Shown: positions 46,683-59,469 of the stretch, piece by piece
How positions within the stretch are numbered: the first letter of the stretch is position 1
Layout of the letters: every line of letters starts with the position of its first letter
NCBI RefSeq assembly: GCF_030052815.1
Contig: NC_079495.1
Location: 54,042,773 to 54,106,772 of the forward strand
Reading direction: 5' to 3'
Length of the DNA stretch: 64,000 nucleotides
DNA from: Hevea brasiliensis
Lineage: Eukaryota; Streptophyta; Magnoliopsida; Malpighiales; Euphorbiaceae
The notes under the pieces: model-generated
The model's database searches: none
Seen by the model: only the letters and a program-made list of their open reading frames with translations
What the model was told of the DNA's origin: nothing
Position numbers and translations under genes: made by a program

Positions 46683-48814
46683 TGTAACACCCTCCCTGTA
46701 ACAACTCCGTACATTCTACTGTTCCGGTGACCAGTGTTGGTCCGAACAGCTAGAACGATCGGAAAAATATTTAAACTAAAGTGAGGGACCATAATTAACT
46801 CAAATATTAATAAGAAAAATTTAGTAAAAATTTTAGAAATAAAATACAACTAAGTTAAATGAGCCGGTGCCTAAGCGATGGGTAACCCAGAGGGAAGTTG
46901 CGGTTCTCGCAACTAGAAGCCCTAGACCAGGGGAAAAATTCAAAAAAAAAATTTTTGGGACTCCAGAGAGGGGTCATTGAGGTTCCTATGGCATTAGAAT
47001 GCCAAGAAAATATTTAGAAAAAATTTTCAATCGGTACAGACAATTTTGACCCGTTAAGCCAAACGGAGGGCATTTTGGTCATTTCGCCTTCAGAGGCGAT
47101 TTTTGGCCGACTTGTCCAGTTGAGTAAATAATTATTATGACATAAAATATGAATTAATGTTGATGAAAAATTAATTTAAAGTTAGTAGAAAAGAAAAGAA
47201 AAGAAAAATCGATATAATGCAAATTATGACATCATTATGATGTCATTTACAAGTTCCCACCAATTACATTTAAACAACCATTTAATTAACTAATAAAAGA
47301 GACAATAAAGACCAAAGAAATTAAAAAGCAAACAGCCATCTTCTTCCCTCATTCCAGCCGCACCATGGCCAAGGAAAGCCCTCCATTTCTTTTCTTCATT
47401 TTAGCTTGAAGATCTCTCCAACCTTACCCCAAAACCCTTAAGTCCCTTCACTAAAATTGGTCACCCAACCTTGCTAAAGTGTTTGGCAGCCTAGAAAAGG
47501 AAAGAAAGTGAAGTTTAAGCTTGGAAAATTTTGCCCTACAAGAGGTTAGTGCCTATTTACACATAAATCTCTCTTATTCCATCTTAGAGACTTAAAATGA
47601 GTAAGGATTTGTGAATTAAATGAATAAAATTTATGTGTATGTACACCATGAATTTCGGAAGCCCTAAGGAAGGGATAAGATTGATTGTTTTTGATGGACT
47701 TAGAGTGGACTAGAGATCATGTTTAAAGAATATATATATATGTGGATAATGAATTAGTGAGTTAATTAAGGTATCTTGTGTAAATTCATAATGGGAATTA
47801 GGGTTTTGGGAGTGAAACTTGGAATTTGCTTATGAAATGGTGAGTGAACATTCTAATGGTCAATTAGTGACCATTTTAGGTAAGTTGACCATAATTTGAA
47901 GTGAATTAGAGTATTACAAACTGAATTGGTATGCTGCCTAGTGAGGGCAGCAGAGGAGGCTGTGAGTCCAGCCTGTTTGGACTGCCATAACTCTGGCTGT
48001 GTAGGTTCAATTGGTGTTTGGCCAATTGGACATGAAACTAGACATATAATGGCACAATTTTGGTGAAGAAACCATGCCCAAAAGACCAAAGCAAGTGGAC
48101 CAAAAACTGGCCCCAATCCGGATATCCTGCAACCAGATTCTGCAGAATGACCAAATGAACAGTAATTGTTCATTTGGCCATAACTCATTGTAGAATGGCC
48201 CAATTGACCTGAAATGTATACAGCAACAAGTTAAGATATATACCAACAACTTTCATGAAGAAACCTACCCCAAATTATGACGAGAACCTATCCAACAAGG
48301 CAGTTGCAGTCACTATTCACTGCACTGTAGATATGGTCAATTCTGCAATTTTTCAATCCGGCCAGCTGGGGTTTTTGGACCATAACTGGAGCTACAAAAC
48401 TTCAAATGGGGTGATTCAAAAAAATAAATTCAACTAGACAAAATAAGGAACAACTTTCATGTTTATCATTTTCTCAAATTCTTACTGTAACACTCACTAA
48501 TGAAACAGTAAAGTTAGGCTACAAAAACTGAAAATTCTGCTCCCCTAGTTTTAAGCTTAGAAATGGTATTGGTGATTAATTCTAACAAGTTTTGAATGCA
48601 AAATGTGGTACATTGGGAGTGTTAAAACCAATGTACCTATTTTCTATGCAAAAGTCAACATTTTTGTTGACTAGTGAAGTTAATAGTGACACCAAAACTT
48701 GAAATTCAAAAATTGAAGAATTCAAAAGTATCAAATGCCCTAGTATACCTAACAAGATTGGTTTGGATAGTTTGGCATGCCAATAGGATTCAGTTAGCAG
48801 TACTGCACATGGCA
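46683..48814 (+). mobile_element. Chromovirus LTR family C, 3'-truncated (2132 bp)
   Basis: It opens TGTAACACCCTCCCTG inside the gag-protease linker and stops at GCACATGGCA (48814), where an inverted LTR begins. It has the dyad (48008-48029) and module phrases at 48054, 48246 and 48450 (intervals 192 and 204). No polypurine tract precedes it, so it is an insertion into gag rather than that element's own LTR. Confidence 0.85.
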
Positions 48815-51800
48815 TGTGACACCCCTTACCCGTGTACAGTATACCCGAGTAAGTAATGCCACACGGTGTACCGGCACACTCTAATATACCTTAATTAATT
48901 TATATCATGCTTTTGAATATAATTTGTGAAAGATAACTCATTTAAGTCATTTATTGAAATCATAATTTATTTGAGGTTCTGAAAATTTTAAGAAAATCCA
49001 GTAGAGTACTGGCTAAAAATGGAGAAAACAGTTCTTCGAAACCTGTTAAAAAAACTTCCAAATAATTTCCAAACAATCCCAACTTCAATTCATCAACAAA
49101 ATCTCAATATCAAGATCTCAACAACATTTCAATTTTAGTTCTCAATCATCCATCACATGTGATGATCACGTATAAATCACAAAAAAACATTTATTTTTCC
49201 ATTTACAAACACCATTTTCATCATTTACATGAACATCTAAATACATTACATAATCCAAATACATATGAGAAAATAAAATTTAATTACAAATCACCAAAAT
49301 AACACCTAGTGTCCTACCAATGCACTGCAGAAGTTGAGGTGACACGGACACTGTGCAGAACTGTAGGATAGACTCACTCAGTCTGTGGTCTACTAGGCTC
49401 ACGATCTGTATCTCCAGAACCTACGCATGGCAAAAGCAATGCACTAAGCAATAATGCTTAGTGGTGCAATAATAAAATAAAAGATAGCAAGAAATAAATA
49501 TGTAACGAATGTATATGTTTTATTTGTTTTGAATTTGTGTATCATTAACTTTATCCACTTTTATTCATTTGGTTGCCCCAAGTAACCTACACTAGACGAC
49601 TGGACTGGATAACGGGTAAACTGGCACTGGGTATCTAGTACCTCGGGCCGTCACACCATTGGTCACAAATTGCATCTCCCGGTGTGCAACAGAATAGCTA
49701 CCAAGCTGTAAATAATCTCAGGCACAAGGCCAAATCTCAATGCAAGGTCAGAATGGCTAAAAGCCATGAAATCACAGAATGGCATATTGCCATGTGCAGT
49801 ACTGCTAACTGAACCCTATTGGCATGCGAAACTATCCAAACCAATCTTGTTAGGTATATTAGGGCATTTGAAACTTTTAAATTCTTCAATTTGTGAATTT
49901 CAAGTTTTGGTGTTACTATTCACCTCATTGGTTAACAAAAATGTTGACTTTTGGATAGAAAATATGTACATTGACTTTGGCACTCCCAACATACCACATT
50001 TGGCAATTAAAACTTGTTAGAATTGGTCACCATTACCATTTCCCAACTTAAATCTTAGAGGGCAGAAATTTCAGTTTTTGTGACCCAAGTTTACTGTTCC
50101 ATTGGGCCCTGTTGCAGTGGGAATTTGAGGAAATGGTAAACATGAAAGTTGTTCCTTATTTTGTCTAGTTGAATTTCATTTTTTGAATCACTCCATTTGG
50201 AGTTTTGAAGCTCCAGATATGGTCCAAAAACCACAGCTGGCCGGATTGCCAAAACTGCAGAGTTACCAAATCTACAGTACCATGAACAGTGACTGTGACT
50301 GCCATTTTGGTTAGGTTCTGGTCATAATTTGAGGTAGGTTTCTTCATGAAAGTTGTTTTTCTATGTCTTAACTTGTTGCTGTAAAAATTTCAGGTCAATT
50401 GACCATAGCTACAGTGAGTTATGGCCAAATGAACTTACTGTTCATTTGGTCATTTCTGCAGGTGCTGTTGCAGGGTATCCGGATTGGAACCAACTTTTGG
50501 TCCTCTTGCTTTGGTCTTTTGGCCATGGTTTCTTCAGCAAAAATGTGCCATTATAAGCCTAGTTTCATGTCCAATTGGCCAAACACCAATTGGACCTACA
50601 CAGCCAAAGTTATGGCTGTGCAAATGGGCTGGAATCTTAGCCACTCTGTTGCTGTCCCTAGGCAGCCTACCATTCCACTTTGCCATGCCATTTTTCAGTC
50701 CAATTTATGGTAAACATACCTCAAATGGTCACTAATTGACCATTAGAATGTTCTTTAACCATTTCATAAGCCAAGTCAAATTTTCATTCTAAACCCTAGC
50801 TAAATTTCAAAGTTTTCACAATTTCCCCAATTAACTCTTTCATTCTTTATATATATATATGTATACACTTTAAACCTAAGCTCTAGTTCACTCTAAGTCC
50901 ATCAAACACTCCATTTCTATTCCTTCAATAGGGCTTCCAAAATGCATGGCATACGTACACATAATTTTTTTTCATTTTAGTTACAATACCTTACTTAGTT
51001 TAAGTCCCTTAACATAGAAATAAAGAGCTTTAGGTGTATATATGCACTAACCTCTTGTAGGCAGATTTTTCCCAACTCAAAACTTCACTTTCTTTCCTCT
51101 TCTTGGCTGCCAAAAGCTTCCCCAAGAGATATGGTCAAGTTTTAATGAAAGAGGTTAGGGTTTAGTGGTGTAACAAAGGGAGAAATTAAGCTTTGATTGA
51201 AAAAAATCAATGGAGGTTGTCTAGGGCATGTTTCGGCTGGCTTTTGGGGAGGGAGATGGCTGCTGTATTTTTGATTATTTTGGTCTTCATTTAGTCTCTT
51301 TTATTAGTTAGTCAAATGGTTGCTTAATTGTGATTGGTGGACAATTTTAAATGACATCACAATGATATCACAAATTGCATATATTGTATTTTTCTTTTCT
51401 TTCCTCCACTACTCATTTCCAATTTAATTTCTAGTAATTTTTGTTCATATTTTATGTCATATTAATTATTTATTCAACTGGACAAGTCGGCCAAAAATCA
51501 CCTCTGAAGGCGAAATGACCAAAATGCCCTACGTTTGGCTTAACGGGTCAAAATTGTCTGTACCTATTGGAAAATTTTTCTAGGTATTTTCTTGGCATTC
51601 TAATGCCATAGGAACCTCAATAACCCTTCTCTGGAGTCCCAAAAATTATTTTATAATTTTTCCCCCGGGTCTTGGGCTCCTAGTTGCGAGAACCGCAACT
51701 TCCCTCTGGGTTACCCCTCGCTAGGGCACCGGCTCGTTTAACTTGGTTGTATTTTATTTCTAAAATTTTTACTAAATTTTTCTTATTAATATTTGAGTTA

Positions 51801-51913
51801 ATTTTGGTTCCTCCCTTTAGTTTAAATATTTTTCCGGACGTTCTAGCTGTCCGGACCGACACCGGTCACCGGAACAGTAGAATGTACGGAATTGCTACCG
51901 GGAGGGTGTTACA
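48815..51913 (-). mobile_element. Chromovirus 3' LTR family C (minus strand)
   Basis: On the minus strand it starts TGTAACACCCTCCCGG at 51913 and ends GGGGTGTCACA at 48815, 3099 bp. The purine tract before 51913 (AATTAGAGGGGAAGAGT on the minus strand, 51930-51914) makes it the 3' LTR of the pol at 51943-55256. Its first ~2.1 kb (51913 to about 49790) is the inverted counterpart of 46683-48814. Confidence 0.88.
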
Positions 51914-51942
51914 ACTCTTCCCCTCTAATTTAAATTTCATCC

Positions 51943-54900
51943 TCAAAATTTACCTGATGCAAACAGTTGAGGGAACTGTTGCCTCATCGTCTCTTCACTT
52001 TCCCAAGTTGCCTCCTCGGTGTTGTGGTGCCTCCAAAGCACTTTCACCAGTGGAATCTGTTTGTACCTCAATTATTTTACTTCCCGAGCCAGGATCCGTA
52101 AAGGTTCTTCTTCATATGTCAAATCTGGTTGTATTTCAATTTCTTCCCTGGAGATGACATGTGAAGGATCTGAGCGGTATCTTCTGAGCATAGACACGTG
52201 GAACACATTGTGGATCTTGTCCAGCTCTGGTGGTAAAGCTAGCCTATAGGCCACTGGACCCACACGTTCAATGACTTCATATGGGCCAATGAACCTAGGG
52301 CTTAACTTACCTTTCCTTCCAAACCTCAATACCTTCTTCCACGGTGACACCTTGAGGAACACTTTGTCACCAACCGCATATTCTATTTCTTTTCTCTTCA
52401 GGTCGGCATAAGATTTCTGTCTATCTGAGGCAACCTTCAGATTGGCTTTGATTAGTTTTACTTTCTCCTCAGTTTGTTTCACCAGGTCTGGCCCTACCAA
52501 TTTGTCTTCGCCCAATTCAGTCCAGCACACTGGAGTTCTACATTTTCTCCCATACAGTGCTTCATATGGGGCCATTTGGATACTAGCTTGGTAGCTATTG
52601 TTGTATGCAAATTCTGCCAGTGGGAGGTATCTATCCCAACTTCCCTCAAACTCAATGACACAACTCCTCAGCATATCCTCAAGAACCTGACATATATTTC
52701 ATGTTATTATTATCGTTTTAATTCAATATTTGTATCAATTTCATTGGTTTCAATTATTTACCTAGATTACTCTTTCTGATTGCCCATCCGTCTGAGGATG
52801 GAAAGCTGTGCTAAAGTGGAGTTGTGTACCCAAGGACTCATGCAACTTCTTCCAAAATCTCGATGTAAACCTTGGGTCTCGATCAGATATGATGGAAAGT
52901 GGAATTCCATGCAGTCTAACTATCTCACTGATATACAATTCTGCTAACTTCTCCAGTGAGTAGTCAGTCCTAACTGGCAGAAAGTGTGCTGACTTTGTCA
53001 ATCTATCAACTATCACCCATACTGCATCGTGTTTCTTCTGGGTGAGAGGTAGACCACTTACAAAATCCATGGTGACCCGATCCCATTTCCATTCAGGTAT
53101 GCGTATAGGCTGTAGCAAACCTGATGGAACTTGATATTCTGCCTTGACTTGCTAACATGTCAAGCATTTAGTCACATAGTCAGCTATGTCCTTCTTCATA
53201 CCAGGCCACCAATACTGGAGCTTCAGATCATGATACATCTTTGTACTTCCTGGGTGCATAGCATATACACTGGTGTGTGCCTCTTTTAGAATACTGGCTT
53301 TCAATTCCCCATTATCTGGTACACACAGTCTTCCTTTGTAGTGCAGACACCCATCTGCTTTCACCTCATAGTCAGCTGCTTTTTCCTCTGGGATTTTTCT
53401 CATAATAGCCAGTAACTTTTCATCTACTTTTTGCCCATCTAAAATCTCTTTGCATGAGTTTGGCCTCACTTACAACTCAGCCAAAATAGCTCCATCTCGA
53501 ATCAAAGATAGCGGGCATTCAATGATCTCAAAGTCGTGATGGACTTTCTGCTCAAAGCATCAGCAACTACATTTGCCTTCCCAGGATGGTAGTCAATCAC
53601 ACAATCATAATCCTTCAGGAACTCAATCCATCGCCTCAGTCTAAGGTTGAGCTCCCTCTGAGTTGGCAAATATTTCAGGCTTTTGTGGTGCACGTGCAAA
53701 TGTAGCACTTTTCACCATACAAGTAATGCCTCCATATCTTGATCACGAAGATAATTGTCGCAAGCTCTAGATCATGGGTAGGGTAAGTTCATGTGGCCTT
53801 AGCTGCCTGGAAGCATAAGCGACCACCTTTCCCTCTTGCATCAATACACACCCTAGCCCATTATGTGAGGCATCACTGTAGACCACAAAGTCTTTTCCTG
53901 ACACTGGCTGTGTTAACACTATTGCCTCTGTCAACATAGCCTTCAACTTCTCAAAACTGGTCTGACACTTGTCATTCCAGTCAAATTTGACATTCTTGTG
54001 TAACAACTTGGTCATTGGAGCAGCTATTAAGGAAAATCCCTTCACAAATCTTCTGTAATACCCAGCTAGCCCCAAGAAGCTTTTGACCTCAGTTGTATTT
54101 CTGGGAGGCTTCCATTCCATCACTGCTTCTATTTTCTTGGGATCCACCCTAATCCCATCAGCTGACACTATGTGTCCAAGGAATGCAATCTCATTCAGCC
54201 AAAAGTCACACTTGGACAACTTAGCATACAGCTTCTTTTCTTTCAGGGTTTGCAGAACAATCCTCAAATGCTCATCATGTTCTTCCCTGGTCTTGGAATA
54301 CATTAAAATATCATCAATAAAGACCACTACGAACCGATCTAGGTATGGATGGAAGATACGGTTCATAAGGTCCATGAATGCCGCTGGTGCATTTGTTAGG
54401 CCAAAGGGCATCACCAGAAACTCATAATGCCCGTACCGGGTCCTGAATGCAGTCTTTGGCACATCTGCATCCTTCACCCTCAACTGATGATACCCTGATC
54501 TGAGATCAATTTTAGAAAATACTCCTGCTCCCTTCAACTGATCAAACAGATCATCAATTCTAGGCAATGGATATTTGTTCTTCACAGTCACTTTATTTAA
54601 CTGCCGGTAATCAATGCATAGCCTCAAAGTCCCATCCTTCTTTTTCACAAACAGCACTGGAGCTCCCCATGGTGACACACTGGGGCGTATAAACCCCTTA
54701 TCAAGTAACTTTTGCAACTGAGTTTTCAACTCCCTCAATTCAGTGGGTGCCATCCTATAAGGAGCAATGGAAATGGGTGCTGTACCCGGCAGTGTCTCAA
54801 TAGCAAATTCAACTTCCCTTTCTGGTGGCAAACCAGGCAATTCTTCAGGAAATACTTCTGGGAAGTCTCTTACTGTGGGTATACCACTCAGGTTTGGCTT

Positions 54901-55256
54901 AGCCTGCCTAGTATCCACCACATGTGCTAGGTAGGCTTCACAGCCTTTTCTCATTTGTTTTCTTGCAACTGTGGCTGAGATGACATTGGACAAGAAATCT
55001 GTCCTTTCCCCCACAACTGTGATCTCATTACCCTCTGAAGTTTTTAGAGAAATTCTCTTCAATTTGCAATCAACTATTGCCTGATGACGTGACAACCAAT
55101 CCATTCCCAATCCATTCCCAAAATCACGTCAAACTCGTGGAAGGGCAACTCAATCAGGTCTGCCAAGAATTCATACCCCTGAATCCTTAACGGGCAACCC
55201 TTGTATACTTTGTTCACCACTACGCTGTGGCCCAATGGATTAGTGACCAGAATGTC
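51943..55256 (-). pseudogene. Chromovirus pol: protease end, RT, RNase H, integrase, chromodomain; best-preserved copy
   Basis: The minus-strand frame starts mid-protease at 55256 ([29 protein letters not shown]); an 11-bp duplication near 55110-55131 shifts frame. RT is intact over 55110-53767: [33 protein letters not shown] and the catalytic [13 protein letters not shown]. RNase H follows after a frameshift near 53770 ([18 protein letters not shown]). Integrase has a zinc region (AMHPGSTKMYHDLK, CLTC) and an intact DDE core ([32 protein letters not shown]). An intron-like 75-bp insert splits it. The GPYEVIERVGPVAYRLALPP region, HVSMLRRYRSDPSHV and a chromodomain (VKVLWRHH, EEATWES) follow, with a stop at 52072 in EVKQLR. 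The 5' end is cut by the LTR at 55257. Confidence 0.92.
52687..52761 (-). other. Intron-like 75-bp insert in the integrase
   Basis: On the minus strand the coding sequence AGAGTAATCTAG is followed by GTAAATAATT at 52761 and ends ATATATGTCAG at 52687, then coding resumes GTTCTTGAGGATATG. The insert is AT-rich, has GT and AG borders and contains stops. Family members read VIQVLEDM across the join, so the last codon before it has become TAG. Confidence 0.7.
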
Positions 55257-58200
55257 TGTAACACCCTCCCCGTAGCAAATCCGTACATTCTACTGTTCCG
55301 GTGATCGGTGTCGGTCCGGACAGCTAGAACGTCCGGAAAAATATTTAAACTAAAGTGAGGGACCATAATTAACTCAAATATTAATAAGAAAAATTTAGGA
55401 AAAATTTTAGAAATAAAATACAACCAAGTTAAACGAGCCGGTGCCCAAGCAATGGGTAACCAGAGGGAAGTTGCGGTTCTCGCAACGAGGAGCCCTAGAC
55501 CCGGGGAAAAATTCATAAAATAATTTTTGGGACTCCAGAGAAGGGTCATTGAGGTTCCTATGGCATTAGAATGCCAAGAAAATATTTAGAAAAATTTTTC
55601 AATCGGTACAGACAATTTTGGCCCGTTAAGCCAAACAGAGGGCATTTTGGTCATTTCGCCTTCAGAGGTGATTTTTAGCCGACTTGTCCAGTTAAGTGAA
55701 TAATTATTATGACTCAAAATATGAATAAATATTGCTAAAAATTAAATTGAAATGTGGTAGAAAAGAAAAGAAAAGAAAAATAGTGGAAATTAAGGATAAT
55801 GACATCACATGATGTCATTTACTTTCTCCCAACCAATCAAATTTCAACAAGCACTCTTAAAACAATTAAAAAAGGTCAAAAAGGAGTTCAAATTTGAGAA
55901 ATTTTTCTGCTCATCTTCTTCCATTTCCGGCAGCCCCTATTTCCCTCACAATCTCCATTAAAACTTTCTCTTTTTCTTGCTAAAACCTCACCCTTTACAC
56001 CATAAAACCTCATCCTCACTTCACAAAAATTTATCCTCACACCCTAAATCATATTTAGACAGCCATTAGAGGAAGAAATTTTAAAGATTGACAAGCTCAA
56101 GTGGGAGCTTTAATAAGGTTAGTGCCCTAAACTTTAAATCTCACTTCAATTTCATGTTTAAGAGCTATATAGGTGATTAAATGACAAAGAAATTTTGATA
56201 AAAGACATTGGTATGCTAACCCTAAATTTTGGGCAGCCAAGGTTAAGGTGATATGGTGATAATTTTTGGGAATCTAATAGGCAAGTATGGCTGCCCTTAA
56301 AGTGTAACTTATAAGTGAATTAAAAAAAAAATTGATTATACATGGTTTTGAATTGTTGAATTAGGGTTTTGAGGAGTGAAATTTGGTTTTGGCTTATGAA
56401 ATGATTAATGGACATTCTAATGGTCAATTAGTGACCATTTGAGGCAAGTTAATCAAAATTTGAAGTGAACTAAAGTGTTACAAACCCAATTGGTAGGCTG
56501 CCTAATGACAGCAGCAATGAGGCTGTGATTCCAGCCCACTTGGACAGCCATAACTTTGGCTGTGTAGGTTCAATTGGTGTTTGGCCAATTGGACATGAAA
56601 CTAGACTTATAATGGCACATTTGTGCTGAAGAAACCATGCCCAAAAGACCAAAGCAAGTGGACCAAAAGTTGGTCCCAATCCGGGTACCCTGCAAGCCAA
56701 TTCTGCAGAATGACCAAATGAATAGTAACTGTTCATTTGGCCATAACTCACTGTAGAAATGGTCAATTGACCTGAAATTTTTACAGCAACAAGATAAGAC
56801 ATAGACAAACAACTTTCATGAAGAAACCTACCCCAAATTATGACCAGAACCTAACCCAAATGGCAGTCACAGTCACTGTTCATGTTACTGTAGATTTGGT
56901 AATTCTGCAGTTTTTCCAATCCGGCCAGCTGTGGTTTTTGAACCATATCTGGAGCTACAAAACTCCAAATGGAGTGATTCAAAAAATGAAATTCAACTAG
57001 ACAAAATAAGGAACAACTTTCATGTTTACCATTTCTTCAAATTCCCACTGCAACAGTGCCCAATGGAACAGTAAAATTGAGCTACAAAAACTGAAAATTC
57101 TGCTTCCCTTGGTTTAAACTTTGAAATGGTATAAATGCTTAATGCCAACAAGTTTTGAATGCCAAATGTGGTATGTTGGGAGTGCCAAAACCAATGTATA
57201 TATTTTCTATCCAAAAGTCAACATTTTTGTTGACCAATGAGGTGAATAGTGACACCAAAACTTGAAATTCAAAATTTAAAATTAGAAATGCATCTAGGGG
57301 ACTTTAAATTGCAATTGGCAATTAATACTAGCAAATGTAAAACTCAAAATGTGGGCTCTTGGTGTAATTAGAATTAATATATCCATTAAGTAAGAAAAAG
57401 TCAACATTTTGGTTGACTAGTAAGGTGAATAGTAATCAAAATGATTAGTAAATTAAGATGAATAACTAGAACCAACTCTAAGCTTAAATGCTTAGAATTG
57501 TATGACAAATGTGGACTATGCATCCTAGTCAAAATTGTTAAAAAGAAATTAAGGCCATAAATTTTGGAATCCATGAAATATTTATGGATTACTTGAAACA
57601 TGAAAAATAAGTCACCTAATTGATGTGAATAAATAGTTAGGGCTTATATGCCCATCACAAATGGAATTCATAAAATATTAATAACTCAACTTGAAATATA
57701 AGAATTGTAATTACATGAGTAGATTCTTGAATGTATAAATGAGAAAGGAAAAATGTTTTGAATACAATGGTACATGTGAACCATTGTTTAGAAGTGTGAT
57801 CAATATGAATAACATAATGAATGAATAAATGAACCATATTAATGTATGAATGAGACATTAGTTCTCATTATTGTAGAGAGGAGAAGTATTTTGAGTACAA
57901 TAGTATAAAAGGATAATTGATGTGAATTGTGATCATATAAATGATCAAATGAATGTATGAATTATAATTAAAATTTATCATTAAATAATGAATTCATAAA
58001 ACACAATATATTAATATTTAATGATATTATGTGCCCTTGTATTGCCTAGACACGTGTGTCAGATTGGATAGATTGGCATGCCAATAGGGTATTGTTTTAG
58101 CAGTACTGCGAAAGGCTTTATGCCTGTATTCATGGCTTTGTGCCCGTATTCATGGCTTTATGCCATCATTCATGGCTTTTATGCCCGATTATGTGTTATC

Positions 58201-59469
58201 ATGGCTTTTTAGCCATACTGACTGCATACGTGGTTGACGTTCTACGTCCCATGGTATGACGGCCTGAGGCACCGCGGTGTCCAGTGCCAATGACCCGTTA
58301 TCCAGTTTAGTCAGCCTGTCGTAGGTTACTTGGGCAGTGTAATTTATTGAAACAAATTAAGACTATTAGTAATTAAAAATGTTAGAAATCAAATAAATGA
58401 GTTAATAAGACTTCAAAAGAATTAGTTACAATTATGAAATGATCCAAACCACATAAAAATTGTTAAGTAAAATGAAAAAAAAAGAGTTGCAAAAATAGGT
58501 ATAACTTAACTAAATATTTTAAATGTACCTTCTATTGCCATATGAATATAAACTGAGTATTTTTATTAATTCTGTATATTGTACATTATCACTATGAATT
58601 TAGGAATTAAACGCTTCCAAAGCGGAATAAATTAGAACAAAAGATAATTAATATTAGACACATTGTATTAAATTAAATTGATTCTTAAATATTCAAGTTA
58701 TGCTTCGTTCTTTCTTTATTTGTATATTTTATTTCCTTGTTATATTATTGCACCACTAAGCAGCAATGCTTAGCGCGATGGAATTGTTTCCTCGCGCAGG
58801 TACTGAAGGTAAAGCCCAGATAAAAATATTAAACAGAGATTTTGGAGTTCTGATCTACAGAAGTGCCTAAAGTATTTAAGGTTGTCACCTCCTCAGCAAT
58901 GCATGTAGATAGGGCCCATATAGAAGATATTTTATATTTTGTATAAGTTGCTTAGATATTGTATTGTAATGTATATTATGAGTAGGTAATTAATAGGAAT
59001 GCGATGTAAATTAATAAATTAGCTTTTTCATATGTAATTAACTTATATATCATGTAAATTATGAAATTATGTAAATTAATGAAATTTGAAAATTTTACTT
59101 ATGTGATTTGAGCATGAATGAGATTGTATGGATTTGAAGACAGATTTGAAATATATAGATAATGCATGGAAATGAATATGAAATTGAGATATATGAATGA
59201 GATGTGAATTATGAAATGGTTATGAAAATAATTGATGAGATTTTTATTGTAAAATATTATTGAAATTTTCAAACAGGTGAATAGTATAACACGTCAAACG
59301 ATAATAAAATAGGGGAAACTCCGATAGTTTCTCCGTTGAAAAATAATCGATATTAAATATAACGAGCACAAAATTTTTAAAGAAATAAAGTAAGGTAAGT
59401 TAGGGCAATCCGGCACCGATTGTAGCACGCCTTGCTCGGCTACACTGTAGTTGGGTGAGGGGTGTTACA
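55257..59469 (+). mobile_element. Mosaic chromovirus LTR (family C left, family B right)
   Basis: The LTR runs from TGTAACACCCTCCCCG to GGGGTGTTACA, 4213 bp. Left of about 57275 it follows family C (46683 and 48815-51913), including the dyad (56571-56592) and module. Right of it the sequence follows family B (13290-15319), including AATGCATCTAGGG, the GGCTTTATGCC cluster near 58110-58210 and the end. The last part of the C module and the first part of the matching B segment both occur, so the homologous stretch is doubled. Left flank is the protease of a minus-strand pol, right flank is satellite; five-base flanks ATGTC and TTGGT do not match. Confidence 0.85.

Larger units (their letters stand above)
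46683..51913. repeat. Large inverted repeat of two LTRs (2.1 kb arms, ~0.98 kb loop)
   Basis: The left arm 46683-48814 and the right arm about 49790-51913 are homologous in opposite orientation and nearly equal in length (2132 and ~2124 bp). The inner ends match at GCAGTACTGC with ATGGCA/TGCCAT. A read-through transcript would fold into a long hairpin. Confidence 0.8.

Noticed and set aside
53977..54930. Plus-strand frames opposite the chromovirus RT
   Set aside because: They lie antisense to the intact RT frame and lack domain motifs.
55257..59469. Target duplication for the mosaic LTR
   Set aside because: Flanking pentamers ATGTC and TTGGT differ, and the flanks belong to unrelated sequences, so it is a rearranged border, not a clean insertion.
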